Shown piece by piece: positions 40,012-48,498 of a DNA stretch of 48,498 nt. The stretch covers positions 1-48,498 of the forward strand of contig URKA01000025.1 of the NCBI GenBank assembly GCA_900548345.1. The letters are read 5' to 3'. Position 1 is the stretch's first letter. Each line of letters opens with the position of its first letter. The stretch is from an uncultured Paraprevotella sp. GTDB lineage: Bacteria > Bacteroidota > Bacteroidia > Bacteroidales > Bacteroidaceae. The position numbers were made by a program, and so were the translations under genes. The notes beneath the pieces were generated by a model, which had not been told where the DNA came from, ran no database searches, and saw nothing but the letters and a program-made list of their open reading frames with translations.

Positions 40012-41526
40012 TTAGTTTTTGTATCTTATATCAGAAATTTTATCTGTGCATTGTTTGAACTCGTATTTAGGCTCAAATTTATCGCTGGTCAGATCTTCTG
40101 TGCTGTAGATATATACATTTCCACGTTTTGTATCATTACTGTAAGTACCTACGTATAAATCCTGAGTTGCTTCATTGTAACCTATACAGGTAATCTCTTC
40201 ATTAGGATAAGAAATAATGGGTTTTGTAGGAAGTTGGGGTGATGCGTTGAAAAGGTAGTAAGCGTACAAATCTCCTCCAATACCATAAAATGCTACTTGA
40301 CTACTTCTGGCAAGAGTGAGTCTTGTTCCTTGTGAAGGAATTCCCTGTGTGTCCGTTACTTCATAAGAAGTTTCTTTACTGCTTTCATAAATATATGTCC
40401 AATCAGGATATTCACCTACAGTATTTAAAGAGATAGTATATTGTGAAATTTTGTTAGGATTGGCTTTGTCTTTTGTTACAACATAAATGTCTCCACTATT
40501 TTGTTGTGTGTTATGAACAAGCATCAGTATATCCTTATCTTTGAACAAGTCGCCTGATGTAGCCATACCATTACTAGAATAAGCTTGGAACTTGATAATT
40601 TCAGAAGTACTGTAGTTTACGAATACTGGTGTCGTACTCCACGAATTTATACTTGCCATATAGTTATATCCGGGAATAACGTCTTCATAGCTTTGCTGAT
40701 AGAATTCATGCGGATATTCGTACAGATACCAATAAGCCTTTTGGAAATGTATAGAATGTTTGGAATTTACATCATATACAAAGGGGTATGATGCATATCC
40801 GTCATTCGAGAGAAAATGGGTAGCCTTAAATCCTTCGAAGATGCTTGAATACTCAGAAGAAGATATGATTTCGAAAGTTGTAGAGTTTACAAAGAAACAT
40901 TTGTCTTCCAAGGCGACAATCATTATCGGAGTTTGTGCATAAGGGCTGGTTGCAGCATTGGTACGGTCTGCTCCGATAAGTTTCGTCATTTGAATATCAG
41001 GGTTCATTTGTTCTAGGCAATGTTCTTCTACCTTGTATTCCATTCCAGATGCAATATCTTCCGGAGTGAGGTCTTTGATAAATCCCAGATTTCCTTTTCC
41101 GTCTTCCGAGTTGGCTATGACCAATATTCCCTTTTCAAAGTAATCGTTTACATTTACCTGATATTCCATTACATCTCCAACGATATCATCGGTAACGGTA
41201 AGATGTATGTAATATGTACCTTTCTTTTCAAAAGAATAATTCAGTATCGGTTCTGAACTGATTTTGGTAAGTTCTCCTTTTGAATCGGATGTGGTATTAT
41301 ATTCTCCTACAGACCATTCATATTTCAGGTTTTTGGATGTAGCTTTTACCTTTGGATCTATTACCAAAGATTCCGTTCCGAAATAGACGTTGTAAACAGG
41401 CATCTTTTCAGAATCGCTGCCTTCTATTGACAGTTCTGGCAGCAGCTTGTTTGCATCTCGTGAATCATCGTTGATGCATGATGTGAGAGCAAAGAATAAA
41501 AAAATGGTATATATTATATTCTTCAT
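40012..41526 (-). CDS. PKD-like family lipoprotein
   Basis: The 504-residue protein begins MKNIIYTIFLFFALTSC, with a lipobox Cys at residue 17. Residues to about 150 contain two PKD-like beta-sandwich stretches (KYEWSVGEYNTTSD; YYIHLTVTDDIVGDVMEYQV). The rest shows repeated short blade-like stretches that may form a beta-propeller. The N-terminus fits an outer-membrane surface lipoprotein. Such proteins commonly follow susD and a DUF4843 gene and probably help capture cargo. The start overlaps that upstream gene's last codons by no bases (29-nt gap). The longer frame from 41580 would run into it. Confidence 0.75.
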   Translation of the reverse strand: MKNIIYTIFLFFALTSCINDDSRDANKLLPELSIEGSDSEKMPVYNVYFGTESLVIDPKVKATSKNLKYEWSVGEYNTTSDSKGELTKISSEPILNYSFEKKGTYYIHLTVTDDIVGDVMEYQVNVNDYFEKGILVIANSEDGKGNLGFIKDLTPEDIASGMEYKVEEHCLEQMNPDIQMTKLIGADRTNAATSPYAQTPIMIVALEDKCFFVNSTTFEIISSSEYSSIFEGFKATHFLSNDGYASYPFVYDVNSKHSIHFQKAYWYLYEYPHEFYQQSYEDVIPGYNYMASINSWSTTPVFVNYSTSEIIKFQAYSSNGMATSGDLFKDKDILMLVHNTQQNSGDIYVVTKDKANPNKISQYTISLNTVGEYPDWTYIYESSKETSYEVTDTQGIPSQGTRLTLARSSQVAFYGIGGDLYAYYLFNASPQLPTKPIISYPNEEITCIGYNEATQDLYVGTYSNDTKRGNVYIYSTEDLTSDKFEPKYEFKQCTDKISDIRYKN

Positions 41527-41555
41527 ATCTTTATTTTTATAACGGTTAGATATAA

Positions 41556-42332
41556 TTACATAGCGGATGGTTTTTCCCATCCTTCAATGGCTGATGGGTC
41601 ATGTACTTCATAATATTCGTATAAGGGTATCAGTACATATTTGTTCATGAAGCTTGAATACATAGATAACGGACCCATCATGCTGCTGGCATTTACGAAA
41701 TAATCTCCGTATTGTGTTACCATCTCGTCTATAACAGCGGGATTAACATCTTTCATTGCATAGAAAAGCTCAAAAAACTTTTGTGCTACATCATATCTGT
41801 AGGGTGGCATAGCCCATGATACCCACCAGCTAGGAGCATATTCTGGGTGTATGTCAGAGTAAGTGATGCTGAATTTATTCTGTCCTACTACGGCAAGGTC
41901 TTCAGACTCTTTTAGAATCAGGTTTAAAGTGAATTCCTTTTGTTGCAGTTCAGGATCATTGTTGCGCAAAAGCGTGATTTTCACTTTTGTCTCGATTCCA
42001 TTGGCTGGAATAGACATAGCTTCCTTATCAATAGTATAATGCACTCCTTCCTGCATGGTAGTACCTTCTGTCGGTTCAAGAGTGAAAGTACGTGTTTTGT
42101 CCGATGTCATTCCCATAAGTTTTACAGGTAGCTCTACAACGTATTCTGTAGCGATGTCAAATCCAAAACTATAGGAAACCGAAGTTGCTATTTCATCTTT
42201 GTCATTGATATATTCAATGAACGCAGAATCTTTTTGGGTCGTATCATAGAGCTGGTAGTCTTCATTTGTGCAGGCTGTTCCTGCTATGCACAATAGAGCG
42301 AGCAAGGCTTGTTTGATATATATTGTTTTCAT
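41556..42332 (-). CDS. DUF4843-type lipoprotein
   Basis: The 258-residue protein starts MKTIYIKQALLALLCIAGTAC, with the lipobox Cys about residue 21. Its single domain contains YVVELPVKLMGMTSDKTRTF, then EGVHYTIDKEAMSIPANGIE, like other DUF4843 members and with a Calx-beta/immunoglobulin-like look. The function is unknown; the family is found with SusC/D pairs. A GTG at 42341 is another possible start. Confidence 0.75.
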   Translation of the reverse strand: MKTIYIKQALLALLCIAGTACTNEDYQLYDTTQKDSAFIEYINDKDEIATSVSYSFGFDIATEYVVELPVKLMGMTSDKTRTFTLEPTEGTTMQEGVHYTIDKEAMSIPANGIETKVKITLLRNNDPELQQKEFTLNLILKESEDLAVVGQNKFSITYSDIHPEYAPSWWVSWAMPPYRYDVAQKFFELFYAMKDVNPAVIDEMVTQYGDYFVNASSMMGPLSMYSSFMNKYVLIPLYEYYEVHDPSAIEGWEKPSAM

Positions 42333-42343
42333 ACTGTACACAT

Positions 42344-43804
42344 TTACTTGTTGTCATTTCTATATTCATATTCACTGTCTGGTATTGGAACTACATAATA
42401 TGTGTCACTGGCCGGTAATACACGGTCAAGGCTATTGCATATGATGTCTTTGTTCAGGCGTTTCATATTATACCATATTTGTCCCTCGCCAAAGAGTTCC
42501 TTACAATATTCATTGTAAATGTTTTCTTTGGTAAGTTGTTTGCCCTGAACTGCAAATCCTCTTAATCCGCGTGAGGTAAGTTCTGCGTCAAAGTAGCTGA
42601 CTGCCAGATCGTAATTTGTTTCCAGAAGTGCTTCTGCCGCAATCAGATACATTTCAGAAACGTGCATCAGGGTAAATCCGGAATATCGGGCGTCCCATCC
42701 GCTAGGACCACTTTCTCCTTTCAGTGTATAATAATCTATGATTTTTCTCCAAAGTCTGTTGTCCAGTTGTTGCATGCGGTAATCGGCTGCAGTGTTGTCA
42801 TTGTCCAGTGCATAGATATCTTCGAAGGTTCGTAAATCATTGCCACCTGATGATTCCAGATAAGGTTGGAATGATACAAATGAGGTTTGATTGAATATAA
42901 GAGCACGTACAGATTCAAGATACGAGTTAGAATAAACTCCGAAAATCGTTTCTTTTTCAGATAACTTTCCTGCCAGATAGTCTGCCATTTCCTGTCTGTA
43001 TGCGAGCGGGAATTTCTCGCTTTTTATTACTTTTTCGGCATAAATAGCAGCATTGGCCATATCGCCTCTTGTCCAATATACACGTGCCTTAAGTGCCCAT
43101 ATGGCATAAAGATTGAAATGTGTAGTGCGGTAGTTCAGGAAGTTGCGCAGGTTGTTGTCTGTTCTCGGATAGTCCATGCTGTTTTCTTCTTCGGCAAGAA
43201 GACTTTCAGCTTCGTTCAGGTCTTTGAGAATCTTGTCATATACTTCTCCTACCTTATAAAAAGGTTTCACATCGTATGAATAAGTTTCTACGTAAGGAAT
43301 ACCTTCTTTGGTTTCGTCAGTAGGAGCAAACAGGCGCAGAAGGTCAAAATGCAGGAAAGCTCTCATTGCAAGCATTTCACCTCTATAGTAATTGTAAAGG
43401 GTCATGGAGTTTCTTCCTTCCAGGTTTTCAAGAATATTGTTTATGTATCCGATATTCTTGTATGCTTCTTCCCACATGTTGGCTATTACTTCCTTTACGG
43501 CATCTGCTTCGTAATCAAGTTCAGAAAGAGGCTGTCCTATTTCTGCCTGATCCTGGTAGCATGCAAGGTTCTGTGCAAGTACTTCAGTAAATCCCCAATA
43601 CATGAAACGTCCGTATGAATAGGTATTCTGAAGTTCACCGTAAACTCCGTATATGGCATCTTCAAATCCTTGTGCGTCTTTAAACTGCTCGTTTTCTACC
43701 TTCTCAGATTTTGGGCGTACATCCAGGAAATCGTCGCATGCATTGAAAAGGAGCAAGGAACATAGTCCGTAACAAATGTATATTAGTTTTTTCATCTTAT
43801 TCAT
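42344..43804 (-). CDS. SusD/RagB-family outer-membrane nutrient-binding lipoprotein
   Basis: The 486-residue protein starts MNKMKKLIYICYGLCSLLLF and NAC (lipobox). It continues with the SusD-type CDDFLDVRPKSEKVENEQFKD beginning, approximately residues 23-43, and helical TPR-like segments such as RGEMLAMRAFLHFDLLRLFAP. SusD forms the lid of the SusC barrel and binds ligand outside the cell. It begins 3 nt after the susC stop. The ligand is unknown. Confidence 0.95.
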   Translation of the reverse strand: MNKMKKLIYICYGLCSLLLFNACDDFLDVRPKSEKVENEQFKDAQGFEDAIYGVYGELQNTYSYGRFMYWGFTEVLAQNLACYQDQAEIGQPLSELDYEADAVKEVIANMWEEAYKNIGYINNILENLEGRNSMTLYNYYRGEMLAMRAFLHFDLLRLFAPTDETKEGIPYVETYSYDVKPFYKVGEVYDKILKDLNEAESLLAEEENSMDYPRTDNNLRNFLNYRTTHFNLYAIWALKARVYWTRGDMANAAIYAEKVIKSEKFPLAYRQEMADYLAGKLSEKETIFGVYSNSYLESVRALIFNQTSFVSFQPYLESSGGNDLRTFEDIYALDNDNTAADYRMQQLDNRLWRKIIDYYTLKGESGPSGWDARYSGFTLMHVSEMYLIAAEALLETNYDLAVSYFDAELTSRGLRGFAVQGKQLTKENIYNEYCKELFGEGQIWYNMKRLNKDIICNSLDRVLPASDTYYVVPIPDSEYEYRNDNK

Positions 43805-43807
43805 GTT

Positions 43808-46800
43808 TTAAAGTGTAATATTGAATGACATATTAATGCTGCGGCTATAAGGATAAGAGGTACCTCTTTCATAGCGTACAGTTGACAGACGGAATAAGTC
43901 TGAGGCTCCAAGAGTCAGTCGCAAGCGTTGTATTCCCCATGATTGGATCAATGATTGTGGAAACTCATAGGCAAAGTTGATGCTCGACAACCATATTTCA
44001 TTCTCGTTTTCAACAAATCGGCTGGAGTGTACGAACTGTTGTCCACCAGTTGCACTGAGGTTCAGGTAAGGTACCAAGTCACCCGGTTGTTTCCATCTTT
44101 CGGTGAATGCTCTTACGTCTGCATTGTATTGCGGATTGATGTTTTCAATCTTGGCTGCACGGGTTGAGTTATAGATATCTCCTCCGAAAGTATAGCTGAA
44201 GTTTACACCCAGATAGAAATTCTTATACATGAAGTCTGTTGAGAAGTTACCTTCAACATCCGGATTGGTATCTCCTACTACGACTTTGTCTTTTACGTCA
44301 TATGTATAAGTGTAGGTTCCATCTTTCTTAATGTATATTTCTTTTCCTGATGCAGGGTCGATTCCGGCAGAACGTACGGCATAGATTGCTGTAGGAGAAC
44401 CGCCCTCTTCGTAAAGTATACGTGGAACTGATTCATCAGATACGGCATTGTTTTCATCATTCTTGCGTTGCAATGCTTCAGAGATATTCTTGATGACGGT
44501 CTTTGAATGAAGTCCGTTTACAGAAACCGTCCAGCTGAAGTCTTTAGTAACGATAGGTTTACCCCATACGGCAAATTCGATACCGTTGCTTTCCTGTGCG
44601 CCGTAGTTATCTTTTACAGTGCTGGCTCCGGATGATGGGGGTAATGATATGTCGATAAGCATATCGTCGGTATATTCGTTATAGTAGTCAAAGTTGACAT
44701 TCAGTCGTTCATCAAAGAATGAAGAAGTGATACCTACATTCAGCTTCTTGGTAGTCTGCCAGGTTAGATCTGGATTAGGCATGGCCATAGGCACTGCACC
44801 TACGCCTCCAAGGTGGATATTACTAATGTAATATTTATAAGTAGAGATAGCCTGATATGGTGAGAATTTTACGCTACCTGTATATCCGTAACTTCCTCTC
44901 AGACGTAACATATCTACCCATCCTAGCTGTTTGATGAATTCTTCGTTATGCAAGTTATATCCGGCACCTACTGACCAGAACGGTGCATATTTGTTGTTCT
45001 CTCCAAACTTGGAAGAACCAGACATACGGTATGAACCATCAATGATGTAGCGGTTTTTCCATGTAAAGTTTGCTGCAGCGAAGGCACCTACGCTGGTGGC
45101 AAGGTCTTCACTTCCGTATGGGGTAGTGTCAGAGTAAGATGCTGCGTATCCGAAATCGGTTAGGTTATCAGACAAGAAACCTGAAGCGATGCTTGTGCGT
45201 GAAGAACTGTTCTCTTTTTTGATTTCACCTCCCACGTTCAATGTAAACAGTGTACCGTCATTATCGAAGCTGTGTATCCAGTTACCGACTACTTTGAACG
45301 AATAATTGTCTTCGTCATTGTTGGTTAATGTATAGCTTCCTTTTTTCAACGGGTCTGTTACGTCTTTGAACTGCATGGAAAGAGGAGATACAAAATCATC
45401 GGCCGTACCTTTTGCCGTGAGCAATGAACCTTGTGCCGTGATGTACAAATTCGGTTTGAAGTTATAACGTGCACTCAAAGACAGGTTCTGAGTACGGGTT
45501 TCTTCAGTAGAGAAGCTACTTAGTGATGCCTCATAAAGAGGATTGGTCATATCCCATGACAATAATGAACGGAGTTCTCCGTTTTCATCGTAAGGAGAGT
45601 CATAAGGATTCATTTGCAACCATGTGTCATAACTTCCGTATTTGGAGTTGCGGATATTGGTTTGCTGGTGGCTGGCTCTTAAGGTAAGCACCAGTTTTTC
45701 TTTGAGACGGTATGCCAGGTAGAGCTCGAGACCATAATTCTTTCGTCCGTCATCTTTCATGACACCGTTCTTGTCGGTAAAGTTTCCGGTAATGTTATAT
45801 TCAATGCTTCCTCCACGTCCTGATACAGAGAGCGAATGAGTCTGTGAGAATCCTGTACGTATTGGTTTTGACTTCCAGTCGGTATTGATGCCGCTGCTTA
45901 CCAGAGCCAGTTTCTCATAATAGGTATTATCCATGCTTCCGTTGCTGCTGTCGTATAATCCGGCCAGTCTTTCCAACTCCAGTTTTTGTTGTGAGTTGCA
46001 TAAGTCATAACTTGACAGGTCAGCAAAACTGAAATCTGGAGTAAATGTATATCGGATACGTACTGGTGCCTGTTCCACTCTTTTACGTTCAATAACGATA
46101 ACACCGTTTGCGGCATTTTCACCGTAAAGTGCGGTAGCTGAAGCATCTTTAAGGATATCTACACGCTCAATATCGTACATGTTGATATCGTATAAGTCCT
46201 GTAATGTAGATTCCACTCCGTCTATAACAATAAGAGGAGCATTCAGTCCGGCTTCATTGTCAGTAGCCAGTGATGTAGTACTACGTATTACAAGATCTGG
46301 AATATTGTTGGGGTTTGATCCCATTGCATTGTTCTTGTTTATTTTGATAGAAGGGTCAAGAACAGACAATGCCTGTAATACATTGTTGGGTGATATGCTC
46401 AACAACTGTTCAGAGGTTACAGTGCGTGCAGCACCTGTATAAGTTTGTTTGGAACGTGTAAAGAAACCGTTGACTACGACTTCATCCATCGTATTGGCAT
46501 CCTCTTTCAACGCTACTTTTATATCGTTTCCTTCCGGACTGATTACTTGTTCGCTGTAACCGACGAACGAGAATTTAAGCTGAGCGCCACGGGGAATATT
46601 TACGCTGAACTTACCGTCGATGTCTGTAACTACGCCAGTAATCATTTTTCCACCTTTTATAACAGATACGTTGACACCAATCATAGGTTCACCGTTGCGC
46701 TCGTCAGTTACGATACCTTTTATTTCCCCGGCTTGTGTAGTAGGAGAGATGACGATTGTATTATCTTTTATAGTTGCAGAAAGCCCTGTATTTTTCAGGC

Positions 46801-47086
46801 ATTGCTTTACTGCCTCAAGTACCTCCATGTCTTTTACATTGATGTTGACAGGCGGTATGTTTGCTATGTCCTCATCGCTGTAAATGAGCCGCATGCCCGT
46901 TTGTTCCTTGATAGTAGACAATACTTTCTCCAATTGGGCATTCTTTAACTGTAAAGTTATTCTTTTTATGTTCTGAGCCATTGCATTGCCTAAAGTCAAT
47001 GAACCCAGAAGCAAACACGCAAAGAGCCTTTTGCTAAAGCCCGTTGCCCTGCCTTGTCGCAGGAAAAGATTCTCTCTGTTTTTCAT
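43808..47086 (-). CDS. SusC/RagA-family TonB-dependent outer-membrane transporter with STN domain
   Basis: The 1092-residue protein has a signal peptide ending near AMAQ (37-38) and an STN domain (about 40-110, RITLQLKNAQLEKVLSTIKE). A carboxypeptidase-D-like regulatory domain follows (about 118-195, GIVTDERNGEPMIGVNVSV), then the TonB box region MDEVVVNGF, the plug (ALYGENAANGVIVI) and a 22-strand barrel ending RSINMSFNITL. The STN domain signals to a FecR anti-sigma, which is encoded 28 nt upstream. The pair with SusD forms a pedal-bin importer. No polysaccharide-degrading enzyme is adjacent. Confidence 0.96.
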   Translation of the reverse strand: MKNRENLFLRQGRATGFSKRLFACLLLGSLTLGNAMAQNIKRITLQLKNAQLEKVLSTIKEQTGMRLIYSDEDIANIPPVNINVKDMEVLEAVKQCLKNTGLSATIKDNTIVISPTTQAGEIKGIVTDERNGEPMIGVNVSVIKGGKMITGVVTDIDGKFSVNIPRGAQLKFSFVGYSEQVISPEGNDIKVALKEDANTMDEVVVNGFFTRSKQTYTGAARTVTSEQLLSISPNNVLQALSVLDPSIKINKNNAMGSNPNNIPDLVIRSTTSLATDNEAGLNAPLIVIDGVESTLQDLYDINMYDIERVDILKDASATALYGENAANGVIVIERKRVEQAPVRIRYTFTPDFSFADLSSYDLCNSQQKLELERLAGLYDSSNGSMDNTYYEKLALVSSGINTDWKSKPIRTGFSQTHSLSVSGRGGSIEYNITGNFTDKNGVMKDDGRKNYGLELYLAYRLKEKLVLTLRASHQQTNIRNSKYGSYDTWLQMNPYDSPYDENGELRSLLSWDMTNPLYEASLSSFSTEETRTQNLSLSARYNFKPNLYITAQGSLLTAKGTADDFVSPLSMQFKDVTDPLKKGSYTLTNNDEDNYSFKVVGNWIHSFDNDGTLFTLNVGGEIKKENSSSRTSIASGFLSDNLTDFGYAASYSDTTPYGSEDLATSVGAFAAANFTWKNRYIIDGSYRMSGSSKFGENNKYAPFWSVGAGYNLHNEEFIKQLGWVDMLRLRGSYGYTGSVKFSPYQAISTYKYYISNIHLGGVGAVPMAMPNPDLTWQTTKKLNVGITSSFFDERLNVNFDYYNEYTDDMLIDISLPPSSGASTVKDNYGAQESNGIEFAVWGKPIVTKDFSWTVSVNGLHSKTVIKNISEALQRKNDENNAVSDESVPRILYEEGGSPTAIYAVRSAGIDPASGKEIYIKKDGTYTYTYDVKDKVVVGDTNPDVEGNFSTDFMYKNFYLGVNFSYTFGGDIYNSTRAAKIENINPQYNADVRAFTERWKQPGDLVPYLNLSATGGQQFVHSSRFVENENEIWLSSINFAYEFPQSLIQSWGIQRLRLTLGASDLFRLSTVRYERGTSYPYSRSINMSFNITL

Positions 47087-47114
47087 CTCAGTCTGTATAA
47101 AATTAATAATATGA

Positions 47115-48287
47115 TTACTTTTGTTCTTCTATAATTATACCGTTTCGGTTAGCCTTGAAACGAATCATTTTTGTCAGTTCAAACATACCGGCAATATCAA
47201 TAAAGTTGTCATAGCGTTTGACTTCACCCGTAAATGTTATGTTCTCAAGTTCTTTCTTTGCAAAACCGATAGGGATGTTATACCATCGTGAAAGGTCATT
47301 CATAATGGCCGAGAGCGGAGTTTGTCTGAAACTGTATATTCCGCTTTTCCATGATGTGTATATGCTGATATCTGTTTCTTCTGTAGTGATTTGCTGTTCG
47401 TCTACATGATAAGTAAGGAGCTGTCCCGGAGTTAGTACATAGGTGTCTTTATTGTGCAAGGGAGTAAAGTGTACACATCCGTTTTCGAGTGCTATTTGCA
47501 GTATCTTTTCGTTTTCATAACAACGGAGGTTGAATGATGTACCTTTTACTTCTACTGTTCCGAATTCTGTATGGATTATGAAGGGTTGCTGATTTTCCAT
47601 TTTTGCAACGTTGAAGTAAGCTTCTCCCTTGAATGCCATTTCACGCTTGTCTACTCCATATTCGGGTGCAAACTGAATATCGGACTCTGAATTCAGATAA
47701 ATATTGCTTTGGTCTTTTAAAACAACGTTGTATTCGCCGCCCCGTGGAACAATAATACGTTTTATATCATTCAGTTTGACAGCCGATTGTTGTATAATAC
47801 CTTGCGGCTTGTCATTTTCATTATTCAGACTTTTATTGTTGTCCGGATAATTGATGATAACTTTTTCGGTTTGTTTAGGCATAACCGTTTCTTCATCTCC
47901 GGAATAAGTATACAAGGTAGCCTGTTGTGTTCCCGGTTTTAAATCAGCCAGGACAATAACATTTTGCTCTTGCCTATAATTTGTATATACCTGATATAGA
48001 ATAACAGACAATAACAGACATGCGGCAATAGCACCAGTCCATTTATACCATGCAATTCTCCGCTTGCGAGCCGGATGCATCTTTTTCTGAAGCTGTCTGT
48101 ATAGTTCTGTTTCCTCTCCGGGAGTGTAGAGAGGTGTCATATCCTGTAGAAAGTCTTTTCCACTGTATTTTTGGTACAGGTTTTCATTATGCCGCGATGA
48201 CGAACGCCATTGGCTAAGTTCTTTCTTTTCCTGTTCAGACAGGTCGGAAAGAATAGACTTTACTATCAGATATGCTATGTGTTTCAT
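47115..48287 (-). CDS. FecR-family anti-sigma factor
   Basis: The 390-residue protein has a cytoplasmic N-terminal sigma-binding part (LSEQEKKELSQWRSS), one membrane helix (about 83-102, GAIAACLLLSVILYQVY), and a periplasmic FecR domain (PRGGEYNVVLKDQSNIYLNS; FKGEAYFNV; GTSFNLRCYENE). A DUF4974-like C-terminal domain follows (LSAIMNDLSRWYNI). It passes the signal from SusC's STN domain to an ECF sigma. I chose the ATG at 48287 over the frame start at 48323. No sigma gene occurs in the remaining 175 nt to the right. Confidence 0.92.
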   Translation of the reverse strand: MKHIAYLIVKSILSDLSEQEKKELSQWRSSSRHNENLYQKYSGKDFLQDMTPLYTPGEETELYRQLQKKMHPARKRRIAWYKWTGAIAACLLLSVILYQVYTNYRQEQNVIVLADLKPGTQQATLYTYSGDEETVMPKQTEKVIINYPDNNKSLNNENDKPQGIIQQSAVKLNDIKRIIVPRGGEYNVVLKDQSNIYLNSESDIQFAPEYGVDKREMAFKGEAYFNVAKMENQQPFIIHTEFGTVEVKGTSFNLRCYENEKILQIALENGCVHFTPLHNKDTYVLTPGQLLTYHVDEQQITTEETDISIYTSWKSGIYSFRQTPLSAIMNDLSRWYNIPIGFAKKELENITFTGEVKRYDNFIDIAGMFELTKMIRFKANRNGIIIEEQK

Positions 48288-48428
48288 GTGCTTTATAAGT
48301 GTTATTACATTATAAAGACACACAGCGTTTGAAAAAGGGTCGCAGGAAATTAGATTTTTTTGCAGAAAAATTAATTTCTATTATTAAATAACGTGAGTTC
48401 GAAATAAAATCAAAAAATAGCAAGTTGT

Positions 48429-48459
48429 CCGTCATTGACAAACTTTACGTCAATGGCGG
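48429..48459 (-). terminator. Possible terminator upstream of fecR
   Basis: CCGTCATTGA (48429-48438) pairs with TCAATGGCGG (48450-48459) with one G-T wobble. On the minus strand it is followed by a T-rich stretch. It could end a minus-strand gene lying beyond the right edge, leaving fecR with its own promoter in 48288-48428. Confidence 0.45.
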
Positions 48460-48498
48460 GCTTCTTTTCAAAAAAGCAGTATGCCGCGATAGCCGACA

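Overview
The window reads as chromosomal DNA of a Bacteroidales bacterium, most likely family Bacteroidaceae (Bacteroides, Phocaeicola or a close relative). Grounds: promoters of the Bacteroides type (TTTG, 19-21 bp, TAnnTTTG) before several genes; a SusC/SusD pair with a FecR-type anti-sigma factor; a NigD-like lipoprotein; an arginine pathway built on N-succinylornithine carbamoyltransferase; and a folP-dacA pair. The species cannot be named from sequence alone.

Layout. 1-420 has no convincing gene but holds a 52-bp perfect palindrome inside a phased repeat array. 421-5898 carries murF (minus), then folP, dacA, pta and ackA (plus). 6088-9057 is a four-gene minus operon: glycosyltransferase, radC, MIP18-family Fe-S protein, lpxH. 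efp (minus) and rpmH (plus) diverge near 9.9 kb. 10351-15046 is a plus operon: PASTA protein, RluD-type pseudouridine synthase, ddl, PlsC-like acyltransferase, NigD-like lipoprotein. 15146-24072 is a nine-gene minus operon joining arginine and proline synthesis from glutamate (argR, GNAT acyltransferase, argG, argC, argD, proC, proB, proA, argF'). A trpB2-type tryptophan synthase beta chain diverges from it. Two tRNA genes (Pro-CGG minus, Phe-GAA plus) follow near 26.2-26.5 kb. 26562-31709 holds an AlkZ-related protein, a flavin reductase-like protein, a VanZ-like protein, an NSS-family Na+ symporter, a helix-hairpin-helix protein and a Gfo/Idh/MocA oxidoreductase.

From about 31.7 kb the sequence becomes visibly more AT-rich and looks accessory. 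A rearranged patch follows: the C-terminal part of an O-antigen-ligase-like protein, an ISL3-family transposase lacking its end, and the last codons of a probable nadB, all cut at the element's borders. Next come an ECF sigma factor and nrdD-nrdG (anaerobic ribonucleotide reductase and activase). The right end is a minus-strand outer-membrane import cluster: FecR anti-sigma, SusC with an STN domain, SusD, DUF4843-type lipoprotein, PKD-like lipoprotein and a TlpA-like thioredoxin. It carries no glycoside hydrolase in this window.

The observation I rate highest is non-coding. Four separate intergenic regions each carry a short array of dyad-symmetric units at an exact 21- or 22-bp period (two helical turns). 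The unit sequence differs completely from locus to locus: 100-167, 25967-26030, 31921-32032 and 38351-38393. The shared geometry with private sequence is not explained by any annotated gene, by CRISPR, or by ordinary terminators. I do not know of a description of it, and a genome-wide search would decide whether it is a real class.
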